The notes under the pieces are model-generated. The model was given only the letters and a program-made list of their open reading frames with translations. It searched no databases and had not been told where the DNA came from. From contig JAAEAF010002359.1 in assembly GCA_011037195.1 (NCBI GenBank), forward strand, positions 62,001 to 126,000: a DNA stretch of 64,000 nt. The letters are read 5' to 3'. Made by a program: the position numbers and the translations under genes. Below are positions 1 to 20,400 of the stretch, piece after piece. This stretch comes from Triatoma infestans (Eukaryota; Arthropoda; Insecta; Hemiptera; Reduviidae). Each line of letters begins with the position of its first letter. Position 1 is the stretch's first letter.

Positions 1-1897
1 TCATCGCGTCCATAGTAGCTGCAAACTGTCAAAGCATATTGCAAGTGATTGTTAATTGTTTGTAACCGTTTGGTTAACAAGTTAGTTGTCGCAAAAAGAA
101 AGTATTTTTTTAAATTAATAATTAACGTGCTATATGGATATAAGTATTCCTCTCATTATTATATTTAAAAAAATACCTTATTTAGGCCAAAGTAAATTAT
201 TCATAGCAGTAGATAAAGTGATCCAGCGAAAACGCAAGTCATTAGAAGGAAAATCCAAAAAGATAAATCTGCCGCAAACAAAACGTACAATCAAGGAAAA
301 ATGAAGGAAACCTCACGAAGTATTCTGTTATCATCAAAAGAAAAGTAATAAGAAATTATTATTTTACTACTATGTCAATCCACGGCAACATCAAACTCGC
401 ATGAAATTAGTATCAATATATTTCAAGCAAGTAGATTTGGAAAATAAAATTGTCATTTGCAAACTAAGTAAATAGCTCGATAATTCAATAAATATTCATT
501 TTAAAGGAGCATTAACCACTTCCCTGTCACATTTTTCTGATAAAAACGTACCCAAAAATTAACTTGAAAAAGAAATCTTCTATTCGATTAATTTGTTTTT
601 ACTGTAGTATTTATTTTACACCAAAGTTGTTCTCTTAATAATGGGGCATCATCTTCACTTTCCGAAATAGAATTATTAATTACGACTTTCGCTTTCAGAA
701 TCACTAATGAGGTCTGCTTCTACTTCGTAATCACTATCCAAATTCATCGTGCCTATATAAACCCTTGTAGGAGCAGGACCACTCGAAAAAACATATAAAT
801 AGTTATATTGAGGGTCGCTAGCTTAACCCTCAATAGTAATCACTATCACTAATGAGAAAATAACGAAAAGATTACAAATAAACTAAAAAATAAAAAAAAA
901 ATAAATAAACGAAAACTAAAGCCAAGGAACTAAAAAAATCCACAATATTATACAATAATAAGTAAAATTTCTTAGTGAAGCTACCACCACGACTACAGTA
1001 ATATGGAAGTAAAACAGTACACACATTAATGTTTCATACACATTAATGTACAAATTAATTGCTGCATTATAAAGTTCAAAATAATAAATAGGACAAATAT
1101 TTACATTATTTTCAGAGTTAATTCGGGCAAATTCATTTTTGTAAGTTGAAAGTGCCCGAGTAAAATCAGAGAAGTGGTTAAAGTGAGTAAATGTTTTTAA
1201 AGTTAGTTTTGCCCCCATTAAAACTTGGGAAACTCTGGTAAGTACGTGCCATATTGGACGATTCTTTTTATTCAATCCCAAATCATCTGAAGAGAAAGTA
1301 AGGCGTCAAAGATGAATGTTAGATGTTAAAAAGACAGAAGGGCGAAACAAAGAAAATGAGGAATGAATCAATAAAAATTTCAAATTAATTTTTTGAACAA
1401 ACAAATAATTTTAGAAAATTAAAAATATTCTACATTTCCTGAAATTTACACATTATTTATGCATGATCAACTACAGCTAGCCACAAAACCATACAATTTT
1501 AATATCTTGTTTTAAAAAATTAAGATATTTCTTGTATGTAATATCCAAAGTACTTTCTTATAATGTTTTACATTTTATTAACCCGCATTCGTTTAATTTT
1601 ATGATGTCAATATCGTGATTATCTGTGTGATCACTCTTCAAAGAATATTGAATAGTGTTATTTTTATTACGACTGTGGCGAAATAACAAATTTACATAAT
1701 CACTATGCTTCCTTCTGCTGTAACTTTCCAACTTCAAACAAGGCAAATTCACTCATGGGCTGCAGCAATTATGATTCTCACTGATCTGCTTCCATGTTTT
1801 GCTAAGAAAACTTCATTAATTCACCATGCTTTTTACCGTAATATCATTTCAACATTAAACACCTACTGTAATCCTGGTAAAAAGTTTATTCCATTCT
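1..1897. other. AT-rich flank with no supported gene
   Basis: This stretch lies downstream of the SRPK stop codon. Open frames on either strand are short and look random. Around 806-832 there is a short inverted repeat (TATTGAGGG and its complement around a 12-nt spacer). On the minus strand from there an ATG near 749 opens a short acidic, serine-rich frame with alternating S, D and E residues, as seen at the start of some DNA-transposon proteins, but no transposase core follows. On the minus strand an AATAAA lies about a dozen bases past the SRPK stop (near 1884-1889) and may serve as its poly(A) signal. Confidence 0.5.
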
Positions 1898-9041
<7,144 letters not shown>

Positions 9042-9586
9042 CTGCAAATAACAATAAAATTCTACACAAATTATCATGTTAAATATATATGAATTTTTTT
9101 ACGATAAATATAATTATATTCAAATAATAAATTATTTAAATACAAAAAATAATTAATTACTTGCTCGTTAAATAATAATAATAATGTCAAGTTTTTTAAT
9201 TCAAATTTTTAAACAACCAGGTTTTTTATTTTTCTTCATTATAAACCGTTAAGTGCTTGCTAACAATCAAGTTACAGATTAGTTTAGATTTTATGGCACG
9301 GCGAACAAAAGGACTAAATCAATCTATTGATACTGTTTTGTACTGAACAAATTATTCCGGTATATATTTTATTCTAAGCATTTCAAAATAAATCATAAAC
9401 TTATGTGAACTACTGTTTTTTTCCACGCATGATATAAAAACTATAAAAGAGTAATAGAAAAGTAGTTCTGTTAACCGTTGGTAAATGATGTTATGAAAGT
9501 GAAAAAAAAGGTCCAAAAAATATTCAATTAAGCCAACATTTTGACCGAGTTTTAATTCTTTACTAAGGCATTAATATAATAGATAT

Positions 9587-9652
9587 TTAGTCTTGTAACA
9601 TGTAGATAAATATTTTACATAGTCTTGTAATATGTAGATAAATATTTTACAT
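9587..9652. repeat. Tandem duplication of about 32 bp
   Basis: A unit reading AGTCTTGTAACATGTAGATA followed by AATATTTTACAT is present twice head to tail, with one C/T difference between copies. It lies between genes and has no visible function. Confidence 0.7.
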
Positions 9653-12609
9653 ATAAACAAAACTAATATACAAACGTTAAATAGATAACTACATAGAAAC
9701 ATATAAAGTAACTACTTGTTCCTTGTTTACAAAACTATTAGATTGGGTTTGAGTGAGATAGTGACTCAGGCAAAACCGTAGGAGCCGTGATGTTTCGTTT
9801 TCCTAAAGAATGTTATTTATTTAAATGATACAGTTCCTTCATTTATTGTTAGGATAATTAGGGAAATTTTGTGAACTGCAAACATTCCAAGAAAATCAGT
9901 TAAGATTCAGTTTTGTATTTGATTCTTCTATCATAGACAGCCACAATCTTACCTCCAGTTTTGTAAGTGATTTAATACCAGCAGCAAGTAATTTTTTTTT
10001 TATGTTTCGTCTTTTTTTCGTAATTTATGTTTATTTTCGTAATTTATGTTTTATGTTTCGTAATATTTTTTTTTTTTATGTTTTTATATTCGTCTTGTTA
10101 AAGACAGGTGACACTGTAGGAACGTTAACATATTTAAATATTTTTTCTTGGACCGATTCACAAACCTCACTATTCTTTTTCACATATAATATATATGCGT
10201 GTGTACTCTTTCGTGAATTCATTTCCCTTCCGTTATCATGTCCAAGTTCATTTTTTTGCAAACAGGTGCTATTAAAAACATTCAGTTTCGCAAGTAACTT
10301 AGCCAACAATATTCAGATTTGAAATATGGCCAAAAAAAACTTCATTATGAAATTTAAATTTGTAGCCTAAATAAATTTCATTTGATTCTTCTAATTGTTT
10401 GCACTTTAGACATAAATTAGTAGATTTCAACTCTAAACACTTAAAAAAAAAACAAGCCACGGGATGTTTGTACGGCAAAGGCCAGGTAAACTATAAAAGA
10501 TTTCGTTATAATTTTAAGGCCTGGCGATTTGAAAACCATTAAAAACAAGCAAGCTTTCATATTTATCAGTAGAGATTATTATATTAAAGCAAATGTTATT
10601 AATTAGAGGTAACGATAGATTTTTTATGAACTATAAAAGAAGATACCAGTTCTCATAAAGTGCTATATTGTTTGCAATCTGGTAGCCCACTCGTATCGTT
10701 AGTCTGATTCTGCGCTGTTCAGTTGGAAGGCATTTAACCGAAGTGACGAGGATTAGAGACGTCAAACTAAGAAGTAAACACAAAGATGTGGTCTCGGACG
10801 TAGAATCTATCCTCAAACATATAGGACCCCAACCTGTAATCCAAACTCTATCATTTAACAATGGTAGACCATCTAACGAATACCATTCCAAGCCAAGCGG
10901 ATAACCAAGATGAGAGTAACGAATCGGACGTGGCACCGCTAACAATAGCGAAACTAACAATAACGAAACACCCGTCCATGCCCGAATTGGGCCCATACCG
11001 ATCACTGCCCACACAATGCTCAGTTCGCTTTCCTTCAATCACTGTTCTAAATAAAAAAAATCGTTGCCAAACATAACACACTTCTATAAATACAGCATTG
11101 GTCAAGCGCCAAATTTATTAATCAGGAAGCCTGACCTCACACACATGAGTTTACAAAGTTAACTTTGTTTATTATGTGAAACATCATTTTCTAACTTATA
11201 AGGCATAAAAATATCTTAATTATGCCATCTTTATTACACATTTGAAACTGTGTGCAAGGATCTAGAACAAAAATATAAAACGCTGGGGAAACCCACACGT
11301 GTTCCTCTTACTGCATTTCTCATTTTCGAATTAGCTTCTAAATCCAAATTGTTTGCAACACGTAATTATTCTTAGTAGGGTAGGTGCAGCAACCGATCAA
11401 TATAAAGAAATTGCACTTTTTGGGAAAGTCTGTTCAGAACACTCTTAAAATGTATTTTCTTAAAACAATATTAAAAATAAAAGTTATATGCTTAAGCTTT
11501 GAAGCTTTATTTGAGAAAACTGTACTTCCTCTTGACTGATTTTGTTCAATCTCGGAATGTTTGCAATATTAATAGTAATAAATGGAGGAGCTGTACCATT
11601 TAAATAAATAACATTCTTCAGAGGAAGGCGGAATGCATGTAACCCTTATAAACCAAGAACCATATTTTCGTTCTACTTCATATAGGATTGAGATTAAAAA
11701 GTTGCAATATTTGAAAATGAATGATGATATTTGAATGAATACGCAATATTTGAAAATGAATAAAAAATAATAAATTACTGCAAATTAAATATATTAAACT
11801 TTTAACCAAGCAAAAAGAATTTGAAAATTAAAAAGAAAGAAATTAAAATTGAAGAAAATAAAAAAATTTTGGTCGTGGGTAGATAATAAAAGTTTACTTT
11901 ATGAGTATTGGTTAGTTGGATACAATATAATTACACCATTTCGACAGAATTTCCTTCTGTTTCAAGCCGTTATCAGAAATGATATTTTACATCTTAGAAG
12001 TTGCAAATATAAGCCATAAAAAGTTATTTAATTTAAAAAAATTAATTTAAATTTATTATTTAATATTAAAATTAATCTCAAATTTAAAACCTAATTTAAA
12101 CAGAAATAAATAAATAACTATTGTACATATGTGATTAACAAATATTGTTCAGTGTTTGGAAACGTTTTAATACTGAAAGGATTTTATCACGTTTCACCTG
12201 CTCATTTCAAGATTTAATGTCTTCTTAAACAAAGCTTTGAAAAAAAAGAAGGAAATTCTGTCATAACGTTAGCATAAATAAATCCGATCCTGAGAAAATC
12301 AACTTTCATTATCATTAATGAACGGTAACAAAATTAATTTTCTATATACAATTATTAATTATTGTAACAATTTAAATTAAAACAGTGCCGTCCTCATAAT
12401 ATCATGCAACCATTTCATGGATTTATCATAAACAATTATAGTAGATTCCTTAGAAATATTCGCTCTTATATGTAAATAACAGTTAAATTACCTAATATCC
12501 TTACCATTTGCACTGCGGTAAGAAAAGTAGTATTTATGTTTTTATCACATTTAATTAATTTTCACTGAAAATTTATTTTAAAATACCCTTGAATTTTAGA
12601 TACTGCTAG

Positions 12610-12790
12610 AGATATATGACTAAAAATGGTAAAAATAAAAAACGAAAAGTTGCAAGAAACCAAATTTTATATTTGTTTTGAATTCGTGGAATCCCGACAT
12701 GATTCGGTTAGTCAATCAACTGGAAATGCTACTTTACTACACCTGTTTCTGTTTTTCGCAACTTTCTTAAAATAGCTCGTAATTTTCTTT
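12610..12790 (+). repeat. Dispersed-repeat fragment
   Basis: The sequence contains diverged versions of the AAAAACGAAAA, CATCTGACATGAAGG and AACCGGAAGTG motifs, in the same order as the copies at 6846-8510, followed by the pyrimidine-rich and CTCGTAATTTTCTTT segments. It is a short, old copy. Confidence 0.4.
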
Positions 12791-14225
12791 TGGAATTACT
12801 TTACTGTAAAAGGGACATAAGCTTTTAATTTACAATAGGTATTTAATTTATTATATATTTATAAGGTTTTTGTAAACATGAGATTAACTTACTAGATTCC
12901 CTCGAGATTACTTCACTTTAATCTGTAATATAAGCTTTTATTCCCCACAACAGTTAAATATTATTGCTTTTATTAATCCTCGGGATTATTATCGGGATAT
13001 TAGGTATTCGTGCATAATATTAGTAAGACTTATTGTTGATTATTGTTATGTGTTAAATGGTGATCACCCTCGGGATATAAAAAAATATTTATTGTATTAT
13101 GTATACCACAGTTAATACAATTTTTCAATTGTACTTTTACGATTAAAAGTGGAGATAGAAAAGGGAATATCATCTATGCTCGTTCGACAGTAAAAAGAAT
13201 AAAGTGGCCAGGGTAAACAGGCCCACTACGCCACCCAGAAGATAGAAGTCGATTTATTTTGGGGTTCTAGTTTATTTTGGGGCTGACGTAAAGCTTTCCT
13301 TTAAATTTGCTATTTCAGTCAATTATCTGGTTTTACAAACAAACACACCATTAAAGAAAAATAAGTATAGCAACAACAAGAAAACAATTTTTTGTTTTAA
13401 AAACAGTTACACCAACTAAAATGACAGATTTATGTATACTGTTTTAATGAAACTTCTATTTGCTTTTTCAGTTTTTAAGATTTAGTAACAAAATAATTGC
13501 AGAACACCATAAAACAATTTAAACAGTTCCCCACTCTGATTATATTGCGGGCAGTGGGATAGAAATCTACTTTCGATTCAATTTTGTTTGCCGTGATGCA
13601 TAGTTTTCAATTCTACCTTTGTATCAAATCACTTGGCATTGACGGAGTTTGGTGAAAGGATACTGTGAAAAAAAAATAATATCCTTTGGAAATACCAGAA
13701 TGGGTGGGGCATTATTTTTCTATTGCATATTATTTTTATAGATATTAAATTTCGCGCATAATGTTACGTGTTTTATATTATTAAGTACATATAGATTACA
13801 TTTTTTTTATACAATTTTGCAATAAGTTCTAATTAGAGGCAGATCAATGGGTCTTAATAATTGTAAAGGTAGGAAATATCAGCAATATTAAACTAACCTG
13901 TTTGTTGTTGTTTCAATACTTACATTGTATGTTCCTGTGGTTTGCATGAAAGTTTCTGTGGTTAATTCCAAAATATGTCAGTTTTTGCTGGTGGTTGTTC
14001 CAAGCTTGTGAGGATATTGTCTGGTTTGCACATTATTAAATGTACGATGTTCTTACGTTACATGCACTCTTGCAAGTAAGGTGGCTTATGTTTCCTCAAA
14101 ATAACTTTGTGTTGCCTAGGCCATATTATATTAACGTCACTTTATAAAGCTATATTGCAGAATAGTTAAATGTGAAAAACGATGTTTATAGATAGGTTGT
14201 AACTTTAAATTATGCTAATTTGTCC

Positions 14226-14334
14226 TTGCTCTATTTGCCTAGTTTGGTGTTTTCTCTTCCATTATCTTTTTATTTTGCTAGAAACTGTTTTTATATTTTA
14301 GAATTATACAGTTTTTCTTCCAATGCAAATAAAG
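14226..14334 (+). pseudogene. Relic of the membrane-anchor first exon, AIFM3 copy 1
   Basis: This stretch aligns codon by codon with the first coding exon of the downstream paralog at 32110-32248. Both share an upstream TTTAAATTATG block and the segment TTTGGTGTTTTCTCT, and the frame stays open and hydrophobic. Two essential signals differ. The paralog's ATG is TTG here (14226-14228), and the GT donor after the exon is AT (14335-14336). The exon is 30 bp shorter, a multiple of three. The next acceptor at 14479-14480 keeps the matching phase. I read it as an anchor exon that lost start and donor; rescue by an unknown upstream exon or non-canonical splicing is not excluded. Confidence 0.6.
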
Positions 14335-14480
14335 ATATCTTAGTATTAGCTGCTTTGAAATAATTCTCTTCGCCCCCCTTATTTCAAGAAATACTATTTT
14401 ACAAGTATTTCAATTACTAAAACCTTTTAAATTATTAACAGTGTTTATTAAGCAGAATATAATTCCATACAATCTTGCAG

Positions 14481-17400
14481 ATCGGGCTATTTCCAGTGGA
14501 TCTGCAGACGATGCATTCGTTGAAGAAGTGGTTTGCCAAGAATCGGAGATAGCCGAAAATGGGTTTGTCTTATACATTGCATAATACTTTATTTACTAAT
14601 TAAATTACCCGTTATGCATTTTATTATAACTTTTTTTTTAAGGATGAAAGTTTGTGATCTTGGTCCTGATGGTGGAAAAGTACTATTAATTAAACAGAAC
14701 GGGGTAATAAATGCAATTGGAACCAAGTGCTCTCATTACGGAGCGCCCTTGTCAAATGGGGCTCTGGGAAATGGGAGAGTTAGATGCCCATGGCATGGTG
14801 CTTGCTTTAACATTAAATCAGGTGCTTGTGATTTGATAAAACAGAAATTGATTTCTCTTTGTATGTTCTAATTATACTAATATTATGCTGAAATTATAGG
14901 TGATATTGAAGACTTTCCAGGGCTAGATAGCATTCCATGTTACCAAGTAGAAATTGAATCAGGTGGTGGTGTTAAAGTTCGTGCAAATAAAAGTGATTTG
15001 AAGAATAATAAAAGATTGAAAAATATGAGTGCAAGAGATCCGAACAATAACACAACTTTCATCATTGTTGGGGGCGGTTAGTATTTGATAAATATGGAAA
15101 TGATAGAAACCAAAATATCCACATTTGTGACACTCTAAAAATATGAAATCAGGTACGGTGAAATTGTTTATTTCGGATCTTTCCAGGTTATTCTTGATTA
15201 CTTGTTTTATCATTATTAACTGTATGGATTCCGGTATACTATCAAAGATTCTTACATATAAAAATAGGCATAAGTTAAATGTTCAACATGTTATTCAGTT
15301 ATCTAAGATTGTTTAACCTTGGACAAAATATTTGACAGATTTGGCCATAATTGACGATACTAACCTTAGGTATATATTTTTTTTTTAATAATAAAGCTGC
15401 TATTATAATTTATTAATATTACTTTTTCTTTAAGTTAATACTGCAGAATGTGACTTCTTCCTACTGAAGCCTTTCTTATCTCATAAAAATTTTTGAGCAG
15501 GGCCCTCTAAAAGAGCTTAATTGCTCTTTTGCTAAATATATGCTAATTTGCTAAATAAAATTAGCAGTAACTTAAACACATTAACTTAAAGAAAATAAAA
15601 TTCATATACAAAAATATAAAATTATTTAAACACAGGAGAAAATAATACAAGAAAAAATTGGAATGCCTCTTAAAAAAAAAATCACCTAAACGCCGTCCAT
15701 AGCCTTTTAGCTTCTAATAATTCTTCATGATGTGAAATTCATTTTGCACATATCTTGGAATAACTCTCATTTGAATCCAGAGGAATTAAAATTTTGTAAA
15801 CTAAAAAGAGATGACAATAATTTGTTTCTTGCCGTTAATTAATTTAACTTTCAAAGATATTTTTTTAGGTAAATTTCTTAATATATCTTCTGATTCATAT
15901 TTCAGCAAGTTAGTGGTGTAGAATTTTTCACTTAATTTAGTCAGTACCTATAGAAATAGTAGGCACACTTAGAACCTGAAAATGTGTAAATTATTGAAAA
16001 TAATGAACTTTTATAAACGTAGACCATTTCAGGTCCTGCTGGGCAAGTTTGTGCTGAAACTTTGAGGCAAGAAGGTTTCACTGGAAGATTGATCCTTATC
16101 ACAGCTGACCAGTATCCACCTTATGACAGAATCAAATTGAGTAAACAGTTAGACTTCTCCATAGATCAAATAAAGCTTCGCCCCGAAACATTTTATAAGG
16201 TTTGTTTTAATATGAAATACTATCAGTTTTATAACATAGTGCGAAAATTGTGTTTTTGAAAATTTAGCTTTTTTAATTTTTGAAATTATAAGTCCAAGGT
16301 GATCAAAAATTGAGAACCATTAAAAATGTCTTACCTATATTTCATTTTTCTGTAACCATTTGTAGACAAAGGAACATTTATTTCGAAAAAGCAACATCTC
16401 TGAAAATTTCAAAAATGCTAACAAGAATTCATATGAGATAATCTTCAGCTATTGATTTTACATGAAAAGGAAAGTTCTTATGAGAGTGGATGGTTTTCCT
16501 TTTCATGGAAATCGTTAGCTGAATTTTATTATATCAGCATGAATTTTTTTTTTTGCACTTTGAAATATATAGAGATATGTTCCCTTTTCGAAATAAAATA
16601 TTCAATTGTACAAACTGGAAGATTCACTATATTATGAAAATTTATATGTATTTCATTTTTGTTATAGGAACATGATATCGAATTAATGCTTTCAACAAAA
16701 GCTGTGAGCCTTGATTCTAAACAAAAACTTCTTACTTTAAATAACGAGCTTGTATTCAATTATTCATCCATATTTATTGCAACAGGATCTGTGTGAGTAT
16801 TTAAAATACACATCAATTTGGTTGTTTCCAGTACTTTAGCAAGAAGTAAATCCTTACTAAGTTCTTGCTTATATTTATTATTATTAATATTTTACTATAT
16901 ATAATTTTTTTTTTTACTGGCTAGACCTCGAAAACTAACCGTACCAGGGAGTGATTTAAAGAACATATTTACACTTAGGACGCTCTCTGACGCCGAAGCT
17001 ATTAGCAAAGTGTTAACTCCCAAATCGCAAGTGGTAATTTTAGGGACTTCTTTCATTGGTAAGTCCTTTTGCTTATGAGTTTACAAGTAATTCAAAAGTT
17101 CCTGTACATGCTGAAATAGCTGTTTTCGAAAAGTTGACTAACAAGAAGCTCTCCCAGAATTTTGTTGTTACTCACTATAAAGTCTGTTTTCAGTATCACC
17201 AAAACTATGTATTTCTTACCAATACAAACCTAATAATTTACATGTAAATTAGAGACAAGGTTTTAAATCATACTTCTCAGACCCCACTATTTATTTATTT
17301 TAGATTCTTTTAAGAGGAAGTATTGCAGTCGTGTCAAATTGTATGTATATCGGAGTTTTCATCAAATATGCACGTTTATTTGTTGCACAGCGGCTTCCGG

Positions 17401-20400
17401 GCAAATGTTCTTTCATTATAGAACATTGTTCATCTTCGGGCAGTGAGCTGTAGAGGCTCGTAGGAAGAAAGCACTGGCTGGATTCGAATCGGGGACTTCC
17501 GCGTGGGAGTCCAGCGCCCTAACACTGAGCTAATTCCTTCCCTTCTTTAGTTCTGTTACACTTTTCGTAAACCCAATAGCAAAGAAAAAATATTTAAAAG
17601 TTTTTCTATTCACCCTGTCATAACATAAAAGGGAATTTTAAGTGTAAACAAAGATAACGCAGTTTGTGTAATCTAAATGTCAAGTCACTTCAAAAAATTC
17701 CAGACTAAACAAAACGAAGACTAAACTTCAAGCAATTAGCAGGAAGCAAGAACAGACTAAAAAGTAAATTTTTTGCCATTGCTCTTGCAATTTTCTTTGT
17801 TTTTTAATGAAGCACATAAATTCGTAAAGAAGGGACAGACGTTATTATTTTATGTAATCGATTTTAATTTATATTTTATTAGGTATGGAAGTTGCAGCGT
17901 ATTGCATAAAACAGTGCACTGAAGGATCGGTAACTGTGATAGGGCGTAGTGCAGTACCATTTTCTGAATCACTGGGTGCTGTAGTTGGAGAAAGAATAGC
18001 TAAAATGTTCACGGAAAAAGGTGTGAAATTGCGCACAGGCGTAACTATTAGTAGTTTGGAAGGTGATGGATCTTGTGTAAAATCGGCTGTACTATCAGAT
18101 GGAACTTCAATACCGACAGACCTTGTTGTTGTTGGACTGGGGACTACATATGCTTCTGATTTCCTTAATGATTCTGGTATAACTAAAAATGACAATGGAT
18201 CTATCCCCGTCAACAAGGTATGTGTAAATATCAACAAGTATAGTATTTTAACATGCTTGGTACTGTCTATCATTACAGAATTGATGTAATTAAAGATGTC
18301 CTTTAATTGAAAGCTGTTAGTTCGTATAAGTCAGCTGAAACTTTATGATTTTCTTCGCGATATCTCAAACACTATCAGTCACTCATATTCTTCAAGTTTG
18401 TTTCATGTATTCAGTGTAATTAACCGAATTATTTATTTAGTTTTTTATTTTAAAATTTGTAAAATTTTTTGTAAAAAATCACTTTTTTAATTTCAAATAT
18501 TAACACTCTTAAGGAGGCTACAGACCATGCATGTATTCGCGATTCGTGAATCGCGGGCATTACAGGAATAGTGTGTAGGGACTTGTTAACATGCTTCCTG
18601 TGTGCACAGTAATTCACTCTTAAGAGCGGTAAATTGACGAATATCAAAGGCTGCGCATCAACACGAACCGCTGATTTGCCGAAGTTCGGGCTGTGTTCAT
18701 AATTAATTCGTCCATTTGTTGTGCGCGCTAGTTTGTTCGAGGGGGTTATGTTTACATTTAATTCCGCGTTCTTGTTTTTTTTTTTAAGGATAATTAAAAA
18801 CAATGACCGAAGAAGATAACAGGCAAGAATACGAATGGTCTGATGTACGCTTTTTCGTATAGAACTGACGCCAGAGAATGAATCGTGAATGACTCGAGAA
18901 TGAACTTAATAATTACCTGTCTTTATTTTTGAATAGTGATACACTCAACCATCTACGTTTTTTCCGTTTGTTTAAAAACTTCTTCTTTTGCGCCAGGATT
19001 ATTAAAACAGCACTAGCTGTTGCCAGATCATCGTCACTCTCCATATTTTCAGATCAGAAATATGTACATACAATTTAAAAATAATATACATGTACCTACA
19101 GAAATAATTAATATATAGGCTTTGCCCGTGCTCACAATTTTCTGTGAACTAATTTGAAACTGCGAACGAACATGTATAAATCACGCAAATCACGAATCTT
19201 GAACAAACGCATAGTTTGTATGCTCTGTTTACGAATTACTACAAACTGCAACGAACTGGACGAATCAGGCATGGCGCATCACGAATCGCGAATACATGCA
19301 TAGTCTGTAGCCACCTTTAACAAACCCTTATATTAATACAAACCGGTTTCGGATTTTCTTCCATGAACCATAGTGTGGTTTATCAAGTTTTTATTATAAT
19401 TTTTTAATTTAAGGCGTGCCAACATCTATGGTCATTGGCGCTTTGCGCCTTCTCAGTGTATTGTCGGCCTTCGGACATTGTCTTTCGTTACAGATTACAC
19501 TGTCCATCATCGGACATTGAGCTATAGAGGCTTATCAAGTTAGTGTACAACTATTCTGAGGATGGAAGAAATTTCGAAACTGGTCAGAATGCACTGCGTT
19601 GCGTACCTAAACCATATTCATTAAAACTTTTTTTTTATTTCTAATTTATGCAAGATAAGTTACCGGTGATACACTTTTCATTTATAACTTTTTTTTACGC
19701 CTCATTTCACAGATTTTAATTTGAATCGTAAATGCACCACCGGAAAAAAAGGAGGTGCATCTTTTCCTATAGTTTACTTGTTTTTCTGTCAAATTGTTAG
19801 CATTGTTTCATGCGAATTGGAAAGGCTTTTTCATGGTTTCAGTGTAATGCTTCGCAAAATGCAATAGTCCAAATGTACATGATCTATTCTTAATAGATAA
19901 TTAAACCTATGCTTAATAGGTTAGATTGTAGGTTTTAGTAGGTTAGAGTCAGGTTATAACATCTTGAAGTTATGTTGAAAGCCTTCAGTGCTTTTGGTAT
20001 TGCTTGAAATCGTTCTGAAAAAACTTGAATATAACAAGCGCGATGGACAGACATAAGCATTAGTAATTTGACTTCTGATCTTAGTTTTTAGAAACCAATT
20101 GTCCTGGCATTTTTGCTGGCGGTGATATTGCGGAAGCTCCTGTGTATGCTGCTGGAGATGTGAAAAAAACTATTGGTCACTGGGGTTTAGCGCATTACCA
20201 TGGCAAGATAGCAGCCCTAAATATGATGTCTGTAACAACTCCACTGAAGGCTGTTCCATTCTTTTGGACAATGCTATTTGGAATATCCTTCAGATATGCT
20301 GGTAAATATTAGTATTTAATTTTTTTTTTCTTAAGACTTCTATTAATTTTTCTCTTGATAAAAAAGAAATAATTCAATGAGCAAGTTTTGGAAAACTAAA

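Larger units (their letters stand above)
9042..14225. other. Gap between SRPK and the first AIFM3-like gene
   Basis: About 5 kb without a recognisable coding exon. It should contain the SRPK promoter and missing 5' exon(s) on the minus strand and the promoter of the AIFM3-like gene on the plus strand, but I could not place either. It holds a tandem duplication near 9587-9652, T-rich simple sequence at 9990-10090, a higher-GC block at 10630-11100 with no recognised coding capacity, and a fragment of the dispersed repeat at about 12610-12790. Confidence 0.4.

Noticed and set aside
916..1281. A 121-codon minus-strand open frame
   Set aside because: No recognised domain, AT-driven composition and no fitting splice or start context; treated as random.
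17869..18273. A 134-codon minus-strand gene
   Set aside because: It is antisense to exon 7 of AIFM3 copy 1, whose sense frame carries the conserved motifs.
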